A stretch of 64,000 nucleotides of DNA, taken from positions 248,001-312,000 of the forward strand of contig NZ_SHMH01000006.1 of assembly GCF_004283755.1 (NCBI RefSeq). Reading direction: 5' to 3'. Positions 43,337 through 53,485 of the stretch are shown one piece after another (position 1 is the first letter of the stretch; each line of letters starts with the position of its first letter). This DNA is from Pseudoxanthomonas winnipegensis. Its GTDB lineage: Bacteria; Pseudomonadota; Gammaproteobacteria; Xanthomonadales; Xanthomonadaceae. The translations under genes were made by a program, and so were the position numbers. The notes under the pieces are model-generated. The model was not told the origin of the DNA, did no database searches, and worked only from the letters and a program-made list of their open reading frames with translations.

Positions 43337-43975
43337 TCAGGCGCGTCCCACCGTGACCAGGTGACGCTCGCCGTCCTGGCCGGGCACGGTCAGCGGCGTG
43401 GCCTCCACCAGCCGCCAGCCGGCGGGCAGGGCGGCGATCTCGGCATGCGGCATCACGCCCTTCATCGCCAGCAGCAGGCCGTCGGGCTTGAGCAGGTGGC
43501 CGCCGACTTCGACGATGCCGGCCAGCGTGTCCAGCGCGCGGGCGGTGAGGCGATCGAACGCGCCCGGGCGATCCAGCGCCTCGGCGCGGCTCTCGGCCAC
43601 GCTGGCGTTGGTCAGCCCCAGCTGGCGCACGGCTTCGCGCAGGAAGCGCGCTTTCTTGCCATTGCTCTCCACCAGGGTCACCTGCAGGCGCGGATGGGCG
43701 ATGGCCAGCGGGATGCCGGGCAGGCCGGGGCCGGTGCCCAGGTCGGCCAGCGTGCCCTCGGAGACGAAACGGTGCATCGCCAGCGAATCGAGCAGGTGGC
43801 GGGTGACCATCTGCCGCGGGTCGCGCACGGCGGTGAGGTTGTAGGTGCCGTTCCAGCGCACCAGCAGGGCCAGATAGGCCAGCAGCGGCGAGGCCAGCGC
43901 GGTGGACAGGCCGAGTTCGGCCAGCCCGTCGCGCAGCGGCGCGTCCAGGCCGGCGGGGAGGGAATCGTGGGTCAT
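43337..43975 (-). CDS. rsmG: 16S rRNA (guanine527-N7)-methyltransferase RsmG
   Basis: 212-residue SAM-dependent methyltransferase that modifies G527 of 16S rRNA. The family motifs are [29 protein letters not shown], the SAM-binding [17 protein letters not shown], and [15 protein letters not shown]. The start ATG at 43975 gives a normal family length; the frame is open for 200 codons upstream but out of family. Its position before parA is the conserved rsmG-parA-parB order. No mnmG gene precedes it here, unlike in many genomes. Confidence 0.96.
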   Translation of the reverse strand: MTHDSLPAGLDAPLRDGLAELGLSTALASPLLAYLALLVRWNGTYNLTAVRDPRQMVTRHLLDSLAMHRFVSEGTLADLGTGPGLPGIPLAIAHPRLQVTLVESNGKKARFLREAVRQLGLTNASVAESRAEALDRPGAFDRLTARALDTLAGIVEVGGHLLKPDGLLLAMKGVMPHAEIAALPAGWRLVEATPLTVPGQDGERHLVTVGRA

Positions 43976-43986
43976 CGCCGGCGATT

Positions 43987-44634
43987 TTATCGCAGGCCCG
44001 GGGCCGCGCCGTCCGGGGCCGCGCGCCAGGCCACCGCGGCCAGGTAGTGCGGATGCGGCTGCCACTGATGCAGGGTCCAGTCCGAGGGCGCGCCCAGGCG
44101 CGGATCGCAGGCGACCAGCTGTAGCGGCGCGGCGTCCAGCGCGTCCAGGCCGCCGACGGGCGCGAACGTCAGCCGCTCCAGTCCGAACGAGATGCCATGA
44201 CCGTGCGCCTTCAGCAGCGCCTCCTTGGCGCACCACAGGCGCAGGAACGCACCGGTGCGCTCGTGCTCTGGTAGCGCGCGCAGGGCCTGCGTTTCGGCAG
44301 GGGCGAAGAAGCGCTCGGCCAGCTCCAGCGCGCGTGGACGCGGACGCAGGCGCTCGACGTCCACGCCCAGCTGCACCTGCGGCCCGGTTGCCAGCAGCAG
44401 CGCGTCGCCGCTGTGGCTCCAGCCGACATCGTGCGCGGCCAGCGCGCCTTCCAGCCGCGGGCGCCCGCGCGGATCGCGTTGCAGCGGCAGCGCCTCGGGC
44501 GCGGTGTCGAACCATGCCGCCAGCAGCGGACGCGCGACCGGCTCGCCCGAACCGCGCGCAGGATGCGAGGTCCACCACACCTGCAGCGGCCCGATGCGGT
44601 GCTGCGCGAAGAACGTTTCGCTCGGTTCAGCCAT
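43987..44634 (-). CDS. 4'-phosphopantetheinyl transferase, Sfp type
   Basis: 215-residue transferase that moves phosphopantetheine from CoA to carrier-protein serines. The motifs are [23 protein letters not shown] (Mg-binding), AERFFAPAE and [15 protein letters not shown]. The length and two-fold pseudo-symmetric layout match the Sfp/AcpT group. The start is set at the ATG 44634 ([11 protein letters not shown]); 44640 is possible. It is 11 bases upstream of rsmG on the same strand. No polyketide or peptide synthetase gene is in the window, so its target carrier protein must lie elsewhere. Confidence 0.92.
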   Translation of the reverse strand: MAEPSETFFAQHRIGPLQVWWTSHPARGSGEPVARPLLAAWFDTAPEALPLQRDPRGRPRLEGALAAHDVGWSHSGDALLLATGPQVQLGVDVERLRPRPRALELAERFFAPAETQALRALPEHERTGAFLRLWCAKEALLKAHGHGISFGLERLTFAPVGGLDALDAAPLQLVACDPRLGAPSDWTLHQWQPHPHYLAAVAWRAAPDGAAPGLR

Positions 44635-44846
44635 GTGCATGCGACAGGCCGCGCGATGGAAATTCGTCGGAGAACCAGCCCTGCGTTTGTGAAGGCCGCC
44701 GCGCGCAGCGACCCGCGTAGCCCTGATTTTCAAGGGGTTTGGCGCGTGCGATGCGTCCTTCGTATACGACGGTTTCACGCCTGCGGCCGCCAAATCGTCC
44801 CACCCCCGCGACGGGGCTTTTCACCCTACGAATCGAGGAGAGCATC

Positions 44847-45098
44847 ATGGGCATCATCATTTGGCTGATTGTGGGCGGCGTCGTTGGCTGGCTCGCCAGC
44901 ATCATCATGCGTCGTGACGCCCAGCAGGGCATCATCCTGAACATCGTCGTCGGCATCGTCGGTGCCGCCATCGCCGGTTTCCTGGGCGGCGGCAGCATCA
45001 ACCAGGCCATCACCGTCGGCACCTTCCTGTGGTCGCTGCTCGGTGCGGTGATCCTGCTTGCGATCGTGAACCTGTTCACCCGCAAGAGCGTGCGCTAA
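44847..45098 (+). CDS. GlsB/YeaQ/YmgE-family small membrane protein
   Basis: 83-residue hydrophobic protein with three predicted membrane segments: IIIWLIVGGVVGWLASIIM, GIILNIVVGIVGAAIAGFLGG and FLWSLLGAVILLAIVNLF. The GxxxG-like pattern is typical of the transglycosylase-associated/GlsB family linked to stress and stationary phase. The start ATG follows GAGGAG. A strong terminator lies 48 bases after the stop, making it a single-gene unit. Confidence 0.93.
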   Translation: MGIIIWLIVGGVVGWLASIIMRRDAQQGIILNIVVGIVGAAIAGFLGGGSINQAITVGTFLWSLLGAVILLAIVNLFTRKSVR

Positions 45099-45145
45099 GC
45101 GCAGCTGGGCTGGCGCGCAACGCGCGCCAGCCAGGAAGCGAGAAG

Positions 45146-45169
45146 ACCCGGGCCCTGCCCGGGTTTTTT
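45146..45169 (+). terminator. Rho-independent terminator after the GlsB-like gene
   Basis: Stem ACCCGGG / CCCGGGT with loop CCCTG, followed by a T tract (TTTTTTCTT). It lies between two convergent genes and may also act weakly on transcripts from the xthA side. Confidence 0.92.
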
Positions 45170-45198
45170 CTTGGGCGCTGTGTGGCCATGGGCGCCGG

Positions 45199-45966
45199 TC
45201 AGGCGATCTCCACCCAGGCCGGGGCGTGGTCGCTGGGGCGCTCTAACTTGCGCGGGGCGCGGTCGATGCCGGCGGCGGTCACGCGCGGCTTGAGCGCATC
45301 GGAGACCAGGGTCAGGTCGATGCGCAGCCCCAGGTTGCGGCGGAACGCGGCCATCCGATAGTCCCACCAGCTGAAGACGCCGGCCTCCTCGCTGTGCAGG
45401 CGGAAGGCATCGTGCAGCCCGAGGCCGAGCAGCGCCTGCAGCGCCTCGCGCTCGGCGGCCGAGGTGAGGATGTGGGTCTCGTTCCAGACCTCCGGATCGT
45501 GCACATCGCGCGCGTCGGGGGCGATGTTGAAGTCGCCCAGCACCACCAGCTGCGGGTGCACGGCCAGCTCGGCCTTGATCCATTCGCGTACCGCCTCCAG
45601 CCAGCGCAGCTTGTAGCCGTACTTGTCGGTGCCCACGTCCTGTCCGTTAACCACGTACAGATTGATCACGCGCACGCCCCCGATCGTGCCGGCGATCACG
45701 CGCTTCTGTTCGTCCTCGAAGCCGGGGATCCCGATCTGCACGTCCTCGATCGCCCCGCGCGCCAGCAGCGCCACGCCGTTGTAGGTCTTCTGCCCGGCGA
45801 ACACGCTGCGGTAGCCGGCCGCGGCCAGCGCCGCATCGGGGAACTTGTGGTCCTCCAGCTTGGTTTCCTGGATGCCGACCACATCCGGCCCGAACTCGGC
45901 CAGCCATTGTTCCAGGTGCGGCAGGCGCACGTTGAGCGAGTTGACGTTCCAGCTGGCGATCTTCAT
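45199..45966 (-). CDS. xthA: Exodeoxyribonuclease III / AP endonuclease
   Basis: 255-residue DNA-repair nuclease that cleaves at abasic sites and degrades 3' ends. It shows the full exonuclease-endonuclease-phosphatase signature: MKIASWNVNSLNVRLPHL, metal-binding E in GIQETKLED, Tyr/Asp in LYVVNGQ and VLGDFNIAPDARD, and the C-terminal SDHAPAW. The start ATG at 45966 is the family start, although the frame is open much further upstream. It is divergent from the gamma-carbonic-anhydrase-like gene. Confidence 0.95.
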   Translation of the reverse strand: MKIASWNVNSLNVRLPHLEQWLAEFGPDVVGIQETKLEDHKFPDAALAAAGYRSVFAGQKTYNGVALLARGAIEDVQIGIPGFEDEQKRVIAGTIGGVRVINLYVVNGQDVGTDKYGYKLRWLEAVREWIKAELAVHPQLVVLGDFNIAPDARDVHDPEVWNETHILTSAAEREALQALLGLGLHDAFRLHSEEAGVFSWWDYRMAAFRRNLGLRIDLTLVSDALKPRVTAAGIDRAPRKLERPSDHAPAWVEIA

Positions 45967-46041
45967 GGGCGACGGCGCGGCGGCGAGGGCGGCACAGCCT
46001 AACCCAGGCCCGCCGCGGGAGCCGACCGTTACACTGCGCCG

Positions 46042-46584
46042 ATGAGCAACCTGCGCTCCTTCCTGGACAAGCGCCCCGTGCTGGGGCAGCGCGTGTACGT
46101 CGACCCGGCGTGCACGGTGATCGGCGATGTCGAGCTGGGCGACGATGTGTCGGTCTGGCCGGGCACGGTGATCCGCGGCGACGTCAACCACGTGCGCATC
46201 GGCGCGCGCACCAACGTGCAGGACGGCACCATCGTCCACGTCAGCCACCACAGCCCGTACAACAAGGGCGGCTATCCGACCCTGATCGGCGAGGACGTCA
46301 CCGTCGGCCACGGCACCATCATCCACGCCTGCACCATCGGCGATGCCTGCCTGATCGGCATGGGTGCCTGCGTGCTCGATGGCGCGATCGTCGAGCATCA
46401 CGCCTTCATCGGCGCCGGCGCGGTGGTCGGCCCGGGCAAGCGGGTGGGCAGCGGCGAACTGTGGGTCGGCAATCCGGCGCGCCCGGTGCGGCAGCTGTCG
46501 GACAAGGACATCGAAGGCCTGCTGTACTCCGCCCAGCACTACGTGCGGCTGAAGGACCAGTACCTGGGGCAGGACAACGGCTGA
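46042..46584 (+). CDS. Gamma-carbonic-anhydrase family protein (YrdA-like)
   Basis: 180-residue left-handed beta-helix protein: hexapeptide repeats such as DVSVWPGTVIRGDVNHVRIG, TNVQDGTIVHVSHHSPYNKGGYPTLIGEDVTVGHGTIIHACTIGD and CLIGMGACVLDG. Conserved His residues for the zinc site are present (VHVSHH, VGHG, HAC). YrdA-like members bind zinc, and many show no measurable carbonic anhydrase activity. It is monocistronic or shares a promoter with the DUF2167 gene 82 bases downstream. Confidence 0.93.
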   Translation: MSNLRSFLDKRPVLGQRVYVDPACTVIGDVELGDDVSVWPGTVIRGDVNHVRIGARTNVQDGTIVHVSHHSPYNKGGYPTLIGEDVTVGHGTIIHACTIGDACLIGMGACVLDGAIVEHHAFIGAGAVVGPGKRVGSGELWVGNPARPVRQLSDKDIEGLLYSAQHYVRLKDQYLGQDNG

Positions 46585-46666
46585 CCGGGTTGTCAGCCAG
46601 CGGTGCCTCGGGCGACACTCGGCGCCCCGGGCATGGGGATGCCCACATGGATGAAGGGGAAAGACG

Positions 46667-47560
46667 ATGCGGACGACGCTTCGCGGCCTGACGGTCGCGT
46701 GCCTGATGGGGCTAGCCCTGCCGGTGCTGGCCGAGGACGGGCAACAGGCCCAGCAGCTCATCGACAGCCTGCACTTCCGCAGTGGCCAGATCGAGGTCGG
46801 CCCGGCCCACGCGCACTTCAACCTGGGCACGCAGTTCCGCTATCTGGACAAGGCCGACGCTCGCAAGGTGCTCGAGCAGCTGTGGGGCAATCCGCAGGAC
46901 GACACCGTGCTGGGCATGGTGGTGCCCACCCATCCGGGGCTGGACGAGCAGGACAGCTGGGCGGTGGTGGTGACCTACGACGACGAGGGGTACGTCTCCG
47001 ACGCCGATGCGTCCAAGATCGACTACGACGAACTGCTCAAGAACATGCAGGCAGGCACGCGCGAGGCCAACGCCGAGCGCGAGAAGGCCGGCTATGGCCG
47101 CGTCGACCTGGTGGGCTGGGCGGTGCCGCCGCGCTACGACGCCGGAGCCAAGAAGCTGTACTGGGCCAAGGAGCTGGCCTTCAACGGCCAGCCCAGCCAC
47201 ACGCTCAACTACGACATCCGCGTGCTCGGCCGCCACGGTTACCTGAGCCTCAACGCGGTCTCGGCGATGGACGAGCTGCCGAAGGTGCAGGCCGGCATGC
47301 AGCAGCTGCTGCCGATGACCGAGTTCGACGCCGGCGCGCGCTATGCCGACCACAACCCGTCCACCGACAAGGTCGCCGCTTATGGCGTGGCCGCGCTGAT
47401 CGGCGGCGGCCTGGCGGCCAAGACCGGCCTGCTGGCCAAGCTGGGCCTGGTCCTGGCCAAGTTCGGCAAGCTGCTGTTCCTGGGCGTGGTCGCGGCGGCC
47501 GCGGCGGTGAGGAAGTTCTTCGCCTCGCGCAAGGCCAAGGCCTCGGCGACGGTGCGCTGA
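46667..47560 (+). CDS. DUF2167 family membrane-associated protein
   Basis: 297-residue protein of unknown function. It has a signal peptide (about 1-22, ending PVLAED). A conserved domain of about 220 residues follows (FNLGTQFRYLDKADARKVLEQLWGNP, TVLGMVVPTHPGLDEQDSWAVVVTYDDEGYVSDADA, GYGRVDLVGWAVPPRYD, LNYDIRVLGRHGYLSLNAV), and then two hydrophobic segments near the C-terminus ending in a basic tail. This pattern fits the DUF2167 family. It is probably exported and anchored by the C-terminus. Neighbours give no functional hint. Confidence 0.88.
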   Translation: MRTTLRGLTVACLMGLALPVLAEDGQQAQQLIDSLHFRSGQIEVGPAHAHFNLGTQFRYLDKADARKVLEQLWGNPQDDTVLGMVVPTHPGLDEQDSWAVVVTYDDEGYVSDADASKIDYDELLKNMQAGTREANAEREKAGYGRVDLVGWAVPPRYDAGAKKLYWAKELAFNGQPSHTLNYDIRVLGRHGYLSLNAVSAMDELPKVQAGMQQLLPMTEFDAGARYADHNPSTDKVAAYGVAALIGGGLAAKTGLLAKLGLVLAKFGKLLFLGVVAAAAAVRKFFASRKAKASATVR

Positions 47561-47562
47561 GC

Positions 47563-47829
47563 TCAGGGCCGGGTGGCCGCTTCCAGCGCGGCGAGGAAGC
47601 TCATCGCCTCGCCGCGCGAGGCGCCGCACATCGACGGTTGCGGGCGCAGGCTGGCGCAGACGGCCGGACGCTCGGGCCGGCCGAAGAGTCGGCAGCGCAG
47701 CGCCTCGTCCAGCTGCACGCAGGGCACGCCGGCCGGCTTGCCCTGCGGCATGCCGGGAATCGGCGAGCTGATCGACGGCGCGATGCAGCAGGCGGCGCAG
47801 CCGCTGCGGCAGGGGGCGGAGGTGGACAT
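47563..47829 (-). CDS. YkgJ-like cysteine cluster protein
   Basis: 88-residue protein with a cysteine-rich N-terminus (CRSGCAACC), then [14 protein letters not shown] and [13 protein letters not shown]. This resembles the YkgJ/CxxCC-type family that probably binds zinc or an iron-sulfur cluster. The start ATG at 47829 is the family start; the frame extends upstream without resemblance. It is convergent with the DUF2167 gene, with two bases between the genes. Confidence 0.85.
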   Translation of the reverse strand: MSTSAPCRSGCAACCIAPSISSPIPGMPQGKPAGVPCVQLDEALRCRLFGRPERPAVCASLRPQPSMCGASRGEAMSFLAALEAATRP

Positions 47830-47963
47830 CGGCGCAGTGTAGGCCTTCCGGGCAAGCCGACCGGCAGGGTGGGCAAGTCGCGCGGCGCTCGCTACAGTCT
47901 GGCCGGGGCAGGGATGACGGCAGGCATGGACAGGCAGGCGCGGGTGCTTCAACGGGACGCTCG

Positions 47964-48680
47964 ATGATGGCCATCGCACAGGGGGCCGCGCCGGCCGTGG
48001 CGCTCGATACGGTGCGCGAGGTGGTCACGCCCGAAGGCGTGTCGCTGCAGCTGCCCGCCGCCGGGCCGGTGCCGCGCGCGGTGGCCTGGGGCGTGGACCT
48101 GGTGGTGCGCGTGGGGATGATGTTCGCCGCCACCATGGTGCTGAGCCTGCTGGGCAAGTTCGGCGATGGCCTGAGCCTGGTCGCCGCCTTCCTGCTGCAA
48201 TGGGGCTACATGATCGTGCTCGAGGCGCTGTGGCACGGGCAGACGCTGGGCAAGCGCGCGATGCGCCTGCGCGTGGTGCTCGCCAACGGTGCGCCGATCG
48301 GCTGGCCGGCCGCGATCACCCGCAACCTGCTGCGCGTGGTGGACATGCTGCCCTTCGGCTACGCCGCCGGACTGGTGGTGAGCCTGATCGATCCATCCGC
48401 GCGCCGGCTGGGCGACCTGGCCGCCGGCACCCTGGTCATCCATGCCGAACACGCCGAACCACCGGCCTCGGCGCCGGTCAACGCGGTGGTGGTGCCACGC
48501 GCCACGCTGCGTCCGGCCGAGCAGGCCGCCATCGTCGCCTTCGGCGAACGCGCGCCGCAGCTCACGCCCGAGCGCCAGGTCGAACTGGCCGATCTGCTCG
48601 AACCGCTCACCGGCGCGCGCGGCCCGGCCGGCGTGCTGCGCCTGTTCGGCATGGCCAACTGGCTGCTGGGGCGGCGATGA
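47964..48680 (+). CDS. RDD family membrane protein
   Basis: 238-residue protein with an RDD domain: three membrane segments ([47 protein letters not shown], and around [22 protein letters not shown]), with [14 protein letters not shown] between them. A cytoplasmic tail of about 85 residues follows. It is the first gene of a tightly packed operon; its stop overlaps the next start (ATGA). Members near SpoIIM-like and MoxR genes occur together widely in proteobacteria and actinobacteria; the role is unknown. Confidence 0.9.
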   Translation: MMAIAQGAAPAVALDTVREVVTPEGVSLQLPAAGPVPRAVAWGVDLVVRVGMMFAATMVLSLLGKFGDGLSLVAAFLLQWGYMIVLEALWHGQTLGKRAMRLRVVLANGAPIGWPAAITRNLLRVVDMLPFGYAAGLVVSLIDPSARRLGDLAAGTLVIHAEHAEPPASAPVNAVVVPRATLRPAEQAAIVAFGERAPQLTPERQVELADLLEPLTGARGPAGVLRLFGMANWLLGRR

Positions 48681-49678
48681 GGCAGGAGCAGTTCGTCGCG
48701 CGCCATCAGCGCGAGTGGCAGGAGCTGGAGGACTGGCTGCGCACGCGCGCCGATGCGCGCCGGGCGCAGGACACGCGCAACACCGGCGCGCTGGGCGATG
48801 AGGCCATGCCGCAGCGCTACCGGCGCATCGCCCAGCAGCTGTCGCTGGCGCGCCGGCGCGGCTACAGCGCGCAGGTCACCGGGCGCCTGCAGACGCTGAT
48901 GGAGCAGGGCCACCAGGTGCTCTACCGCACCCCGCCGCTGCGCTGGCGCACGGCGTTGGAGTTCCTGATGGCCGGCTTCCCGCGGCTGGTGCGCAGCCAG
49001 GCGCGCTGCATGTGGGTGGCGCTGGCGCTGTTCGCCGTGCCGCTGGTGGGCATGACCGTGCTGCTGCAGTTCCGACCCGAGCTGATCCACGCGCTCATGG
49101 ACCCGCGGATGGTGGCGGCGATGGAGCGCATGTACGACCCGTCCAACCCGCGCATCGGCCGCGACAGCGGCAGCGACTGGATGATGTTCGGCGTCTATAT
49201 CCGCAACAACATCGGCATCGGCTTGCAGACCTTCGCCAGCGGGCTGGTGGTGGGCGTGGGCAGCCTGGTGGTGCTGGTGAGCAACGGGCTGACCATCGGC
49301 GCGCTGTTCGGCCATCTCACGCGCATCGGCTCGGGCGGGCCGCTGTGGAGCTTCGTGTGTGGGCACGGTGCGTTCGAGCTGACCGCCCTGGTGATCGCCG
49401 GCGGCGCCGGCCTGCAGCTGGGCTTGAGCTGGCTGGCGCCGGGCCGGCGCACGCGCGGGCAGGCCCTGGTGCAGGCCGGCGCGATCGGCGCGCGGCTGTG
49501 CCTGGGCGTGGCCTTCATGCTGCTGGTGGCGGCCTTCATCGAGGCGTTCTGGTCCTCGGTGGCCAGCATTCCGCATCCGGTGAAGTACGCGGTGGCCGCG
49601 GTGCTGTGGACCGGGGTCATCGTGTGGCTGTGGCGCGGTGGCCGCGGCGGCGTGGAGCGGGACCGCGATGCGCGCTGA
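48677..49678 (+). CDS. SpoIIM-like (stage II sporulation protein M family) membrane protein
   Basis: 333-residue protein. A soluble N-terminal part rich in Arg ([23 protein letters not shown]) is followed by five or so membrane segments (MWVALALFAVPLVGMTVLL, IRNNIGIGLQTFASGLVVGVGSLVVL, FELTALVIAGGAGLQLGLSWLAPG). NNIGIGLQTFASG...GLTIGALFGHL matches the SpoIIM family, found in non-sporulating bacteria next to RDD and MoxR genes. It overlaps both neighbours (4 bases before, 11 after). Confidence 0.9.
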   Translation: MRQEQFVARHQREWQELEDWLRTRADARRAQDTRNTGALGDEAMPQRYRRIAQQLSLARRRGYSAQVTGRLQTLMEQGHQVLYRTPPLRWRTALEFLMAGFPRLVRSQARCMWVALALFAVPLVGMTVLLQFRPELIHALMDPRMVAAMERMYDPSNPRIGRDSGSDWMMFGVYIRNNIGIGLQTFASGLVVGVGSLVVLVSNGLTIGALFGHLTRIGSGGPLWSFVCGHGAFELTALVIAGGAGLQLGLSWLAPGRRTRGQALVQAGAIGARLCLGVAFMLLVAAFIEAFWSSVASIPHPVKYAVAAVLWTGVIVWLWRGGRGGVERDRDAR

Positions 49679-51182
49679 GCAGCTCACCGTCGAGTTGCGC
49701 GCGCGCTCGCCCTGGGAGGCGGTCGAGCTGGGCACCGCGCTGGTGCGCCGGCATGCGGGCGCGATCTGGAAGCCGTGGCTGTGGCTGGCCCTGCCGGTGT
49801 TCGCCCTGGTCAATGCCGGTGCGTGGGCGCTGTCCTCGCCGCTGGCCTCGTGCCTGATGCTGTGGTGGATCAAGCCGCTGTTCGACCGCGTGCCGCTGTA
49901 CGTGATCTCGCGCGGCGTGTTCGGGCAGGTGCCGACCACGCGCCAGACCCTGGCCGCGCAGCTGCGCTGGGGCTGGCGGCCGATGCTGGGCTATCTGACC
50001 TGGCGGCGCTTCAGCGGCGCGCGCAGCCTGTTCCTGCCGATCGAGACGCTGGAAGGCGAACACGGCGCACGCCTGCGTGCGCGTCGCCGCGTGCTGGGCG
50101 CCACGCTCTACGGCAACGCGCTGGTGCTGACGCTGGTGTTCCTGGGGTTCCAGCTGGCGCTGACTTTGGCCTGCGTGGCGATGGTGGCCGTGTTCGTGCC
50201 GATCGACTACCTGCCGCAGGCCGCGCGCGCCGGGCTGGCGATGCTGTCCGATCCGCCGCTGTGGGCGCAGTTGGGGTTCAACGCGTTCTTCTGGATCGCG
50301 ATCGGCGCGGTGGAGCCGTTCTTCGTCGGCGCCGGCTTCGGCCTGTACCTCAACCGGCGCACGCAGATCGAGGCCTGGGACGTGGAGATCGCCTTCCGCC
50401 GGCTGCGCCAGCGCCTGCTGGCCGCCGCCGCGCCGCTGGTGCTGCTGCTGGCGCTGGTCGGGGTGGCGCCACTGCGCGCGCAGCAGCCGGCGCCGGCCAG
50501 CGAGGCGCCGCCACCGCCCGGCGTGGACCAGGTGTTCGAAGGCCAGCGCGTGGACGATGCGCGCTTCCGCCGCGCGGTGGTGCAGGCCTATCGCGACCCG
50601 CTGATTGATCGTCACCGCACCGACTACACCTGGCAGCGCCGCCGGCCGCCCGAGATCGCCGAGCCGCCCAAGCTGGACATGAGCTGGCTGGAACGATTGC
50701 AGCGCGTGCTGGCCTTCATCGGCGAATGGGGGCTGTGGATCGTGCTCGGGCTGCTGCTGGTGTTCCTGCTCGCCAGCGCGCGCCACTGGTGGCCGTGGAT
50801 GCGCGGCGTACGCACGCCGCGGCCGGTGCCGGCGCCCGTCACCCCCGGCGTGGTCGAGCTGCCGCAGGTCCTGCCGCCGGACATCGCCGCCAGCGCGCGC
50901 CGGCTGTGGGCGCAGGGACAGCCGCGCCATGCGCTGGCCCTGCTGTATCGCGCCAGCGTCGAGGCGATGGCCGAGCGTGCCGGCGTGGTGCTGCCGCCGG
51001 GCGCGACCGAGGCGCAGTGCCTGCGCGCGGCGCAGCGCCAGCCCGAGGAGGCCGACCGCGGCCTGTTCGCGCGCATGGTGCGCGTGTGGCAGTACGCGGC
51101 CTATGCACAGCGCCTGCCGCAGGCCGAGGAGTTCGAGGCGCTCATCGCTGCCCTGCAGACGCGCTACCGGTGGCCGGCATGA
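49668..51182 (+). CDS. DUF4129-type membrane protein
   Basis: 504-residue membrane protein. An N-terminal region with several membrane segments (WKPWLWLALPVFALVNAGAW, LYGNALVLTLVFLGFQLALTLACVAMVAVF) is followed by a periplasmic Pro-rich stretch, one more membrane segment (WGLWIVLGLLLVFLLAS) and a C-terminal DUF4129-like domain (ARRLWAQGQPRHALALLYRASVEAMAER, FARMVRVWQYAAYAQRLPQAEEF). DUF4129 domains are regularly encoded with MoxR ATPases and transglutaminase-like proteins. It overlaps the previous gene by 11 bases and the next by 4. Confidence 0.85.
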   Translation: MRAEQLTVELRARSPWEAVELGTALVRRHAGAIWKPWLWLALPVFALVNAGAWALSSPLASCLMLWWIKPLFDRVPLYVISRGVFGQVPTTRQTLAAQLRWGWRPMLGYLTWRRFSGARSLFLPIETLEGEHGARLRARRRVLGATLYGNALVLTLVFLGFQLALTLACVAMVAVFVPIDYLPQAARAGLAMLSDPPLWAQLGFNAFFWIAIGAVEPFFVGAGFGLYLNRRTQIEAWDVEIAFRRLRQRLLAAAAPLVLLLALVGVAPLRAQQPAPASEAPPPPGVDQVFEGQRVDDARFRRAVVQAYRDPLIDRHRTDYTWQRRRPPEIAEPPKLDMSWLERLQRVLAFIGEWGLWIVLGLLLVFLLASARHWWPWMRGVRTPRPVPAPVTPGVVELPQVLPPDIAASARRLWAQGQPRHALALLYRASVEAMAERAGVVLPPGATEAQCLRAAQRQPEEADRGLFARMVRVWQYAAYAQRLPQAEEFEALIAALQTRYRWPA

Positions 51183-52335
51183 GCCAGAGCACGCGCGGCG
51201 CCAAGCCGGGCCTGATCGCGCTCGCCAGCGGCACGGTGCTGTTCGTGCTGGTGGCGTGGTTCGTGCACACCTACGAACGGGTGGCGTACCGGGTCGACCT
51301 GCCGCCGGCCGGCGAGGCGGCGTGGAATCCGCTCTACGTCCTCAAGCAGGCGCTGCGCGCCGATGGGGTGAGCGTCGATGCGCGGCCGCGCTTCGATCTG
51401 GAGATCGCCCAGCTGGGCCGGCGCGACACGCTGGTGCTGCTGGACGACCCGCGCTATCTCGATGCCGCGCGCGCGAGTGCGTTGCTGGACTGGGTGGCGC
51501 GCGGCGGCCATCTGGTGGTGCGCACGCCGCCGGGCCCGGCCTTCGGGCTGCACGAATCGATGCCGCTGCTGGAGGCGCTGCGGCTGACGCCGATGGCGGT
51601 CGGCGACTGCGCGCCCTTCCAGGTGCGGGGACAGCCGCCGCATGTGGAGTTCTGCGGCGCGCGACGCTTCAGCTTCCAGGGCGTGCAGCCGGTGCTGGCC
51701 TGGGGCAACCTGCGCGACGGCTATGTCTACGCGCGCCTGGCGCGCGGCCAGGGCTATGTGGACGTGCTGGCCGACGTGGACTTCCTGCAGAACGGCGGGC
51801 CGGCGCGGCGTGGCGACGATGGCAGCGGCCTGCACGCGCCCACGCATCAGGCGCTGGCGCGGCAGGTGCTGGCGCCCAACTACGGCCACGGCACCATGCA
51901 CCTGGTCTACGCCACGCGGATGCCTTCGCTGTGGCGCACCGTGCTCGAGCGCGGCTGGCCGGTGTGGGCGCCGCTGCTGCTTGCGCTGCTGGCCTGGATG
52001 ATGCTGCGGGCGCAGCGCTTCGGGCCGCTGCTGCCGCCGCCGGCGCCCGCGCGCCGCTCGCTGCTCGAACACGTGAGCGCCAGCGGCGAGCACCTCTATC
52101 GCTATCGGCGCGGCGTGCTGCTGCATGCCGCCGCGCGCAAGGCCTTTCTCACCCGGCTGCGGCGCCGCGATCCGGTGGCCGCCGCGCTGACCGGCGCGGC
52201 CCAGGCCGACGCGCTGGCGCGCCGCTTCGGCCTGCCGGCCGCGCGCGTGGCGCGCGCCCTGCAATCGCCCACGGACCGCGAGCGCCGCGAGTTCGCCGAC
52301 CGCATTTCCCTGCTGATGTTCATGAGGCAACGACT

Positions 52336-52339
<4 letters not shown>
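51179..52339 (+). CDS. DUF4350-domain membrane protein
   Basis: 386-residue protein with one N-terminal membrane segment (IALASGTVLFVLVAWFVHTY). A DUF4350/GATase-like domain follows (NPLYVLKQALRADGVSVDARP, DTLVLLDDPRYLDAARASALLDWVARGGHLVVRTP), then a second membrane segment (WPVWAPLLLALLAWMMLRAQRFGPLL) and a helical C-terminal tail. The order DUF4129-DUF4350-MoxR-DUF58 is a recurrent gene set; the proteins probably form a membrane complex driven by the MoxR ATPase. The stop overlaps the MoxR start (ATGA). Confidence 0.87.
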
Positions 52340-53322
<983 letters not shown>

Positions 53323-53381
53323 GGGTGACCTCGCACTCTTGTGGGAGCATCTGTCTCTTCCACTCACCTCGCCGCCTCCTT

Positions 53382-53455
53382 GTAGAGCGGAGCTTGCTCC
53401 GCTGCGTTTCGGCCGGATCATCGGGACAGCCCCAGCGGAGCAAGCTCCGCTCTAC
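53382..53455. repeat. GTAG-type palindromic repeat, copy 2, inside the MoxR operon
   Basis: Same 74-base inverted-repeat layout as at 8665, with arm GTAGAGCGGAGCTTGCTCCG and its complement ending CTAC. It lies between the MoxR and DUF58 genes, the only wide gap (163 bases) in an operon whose other genes overlap. Confidence 0.88.
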
Positions 53456-53485
53456 CGAGCGGGCGCTCATGGCGGCACGGTTGCG

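Noticed and set aside
43976..44578. An N-terminal extension of rsmG by about 200 codons
   Set aside because: The extension overlaps the phosphopantetheinyl transferase gene in another frame, and the family length is reached from the ATG at 43975.
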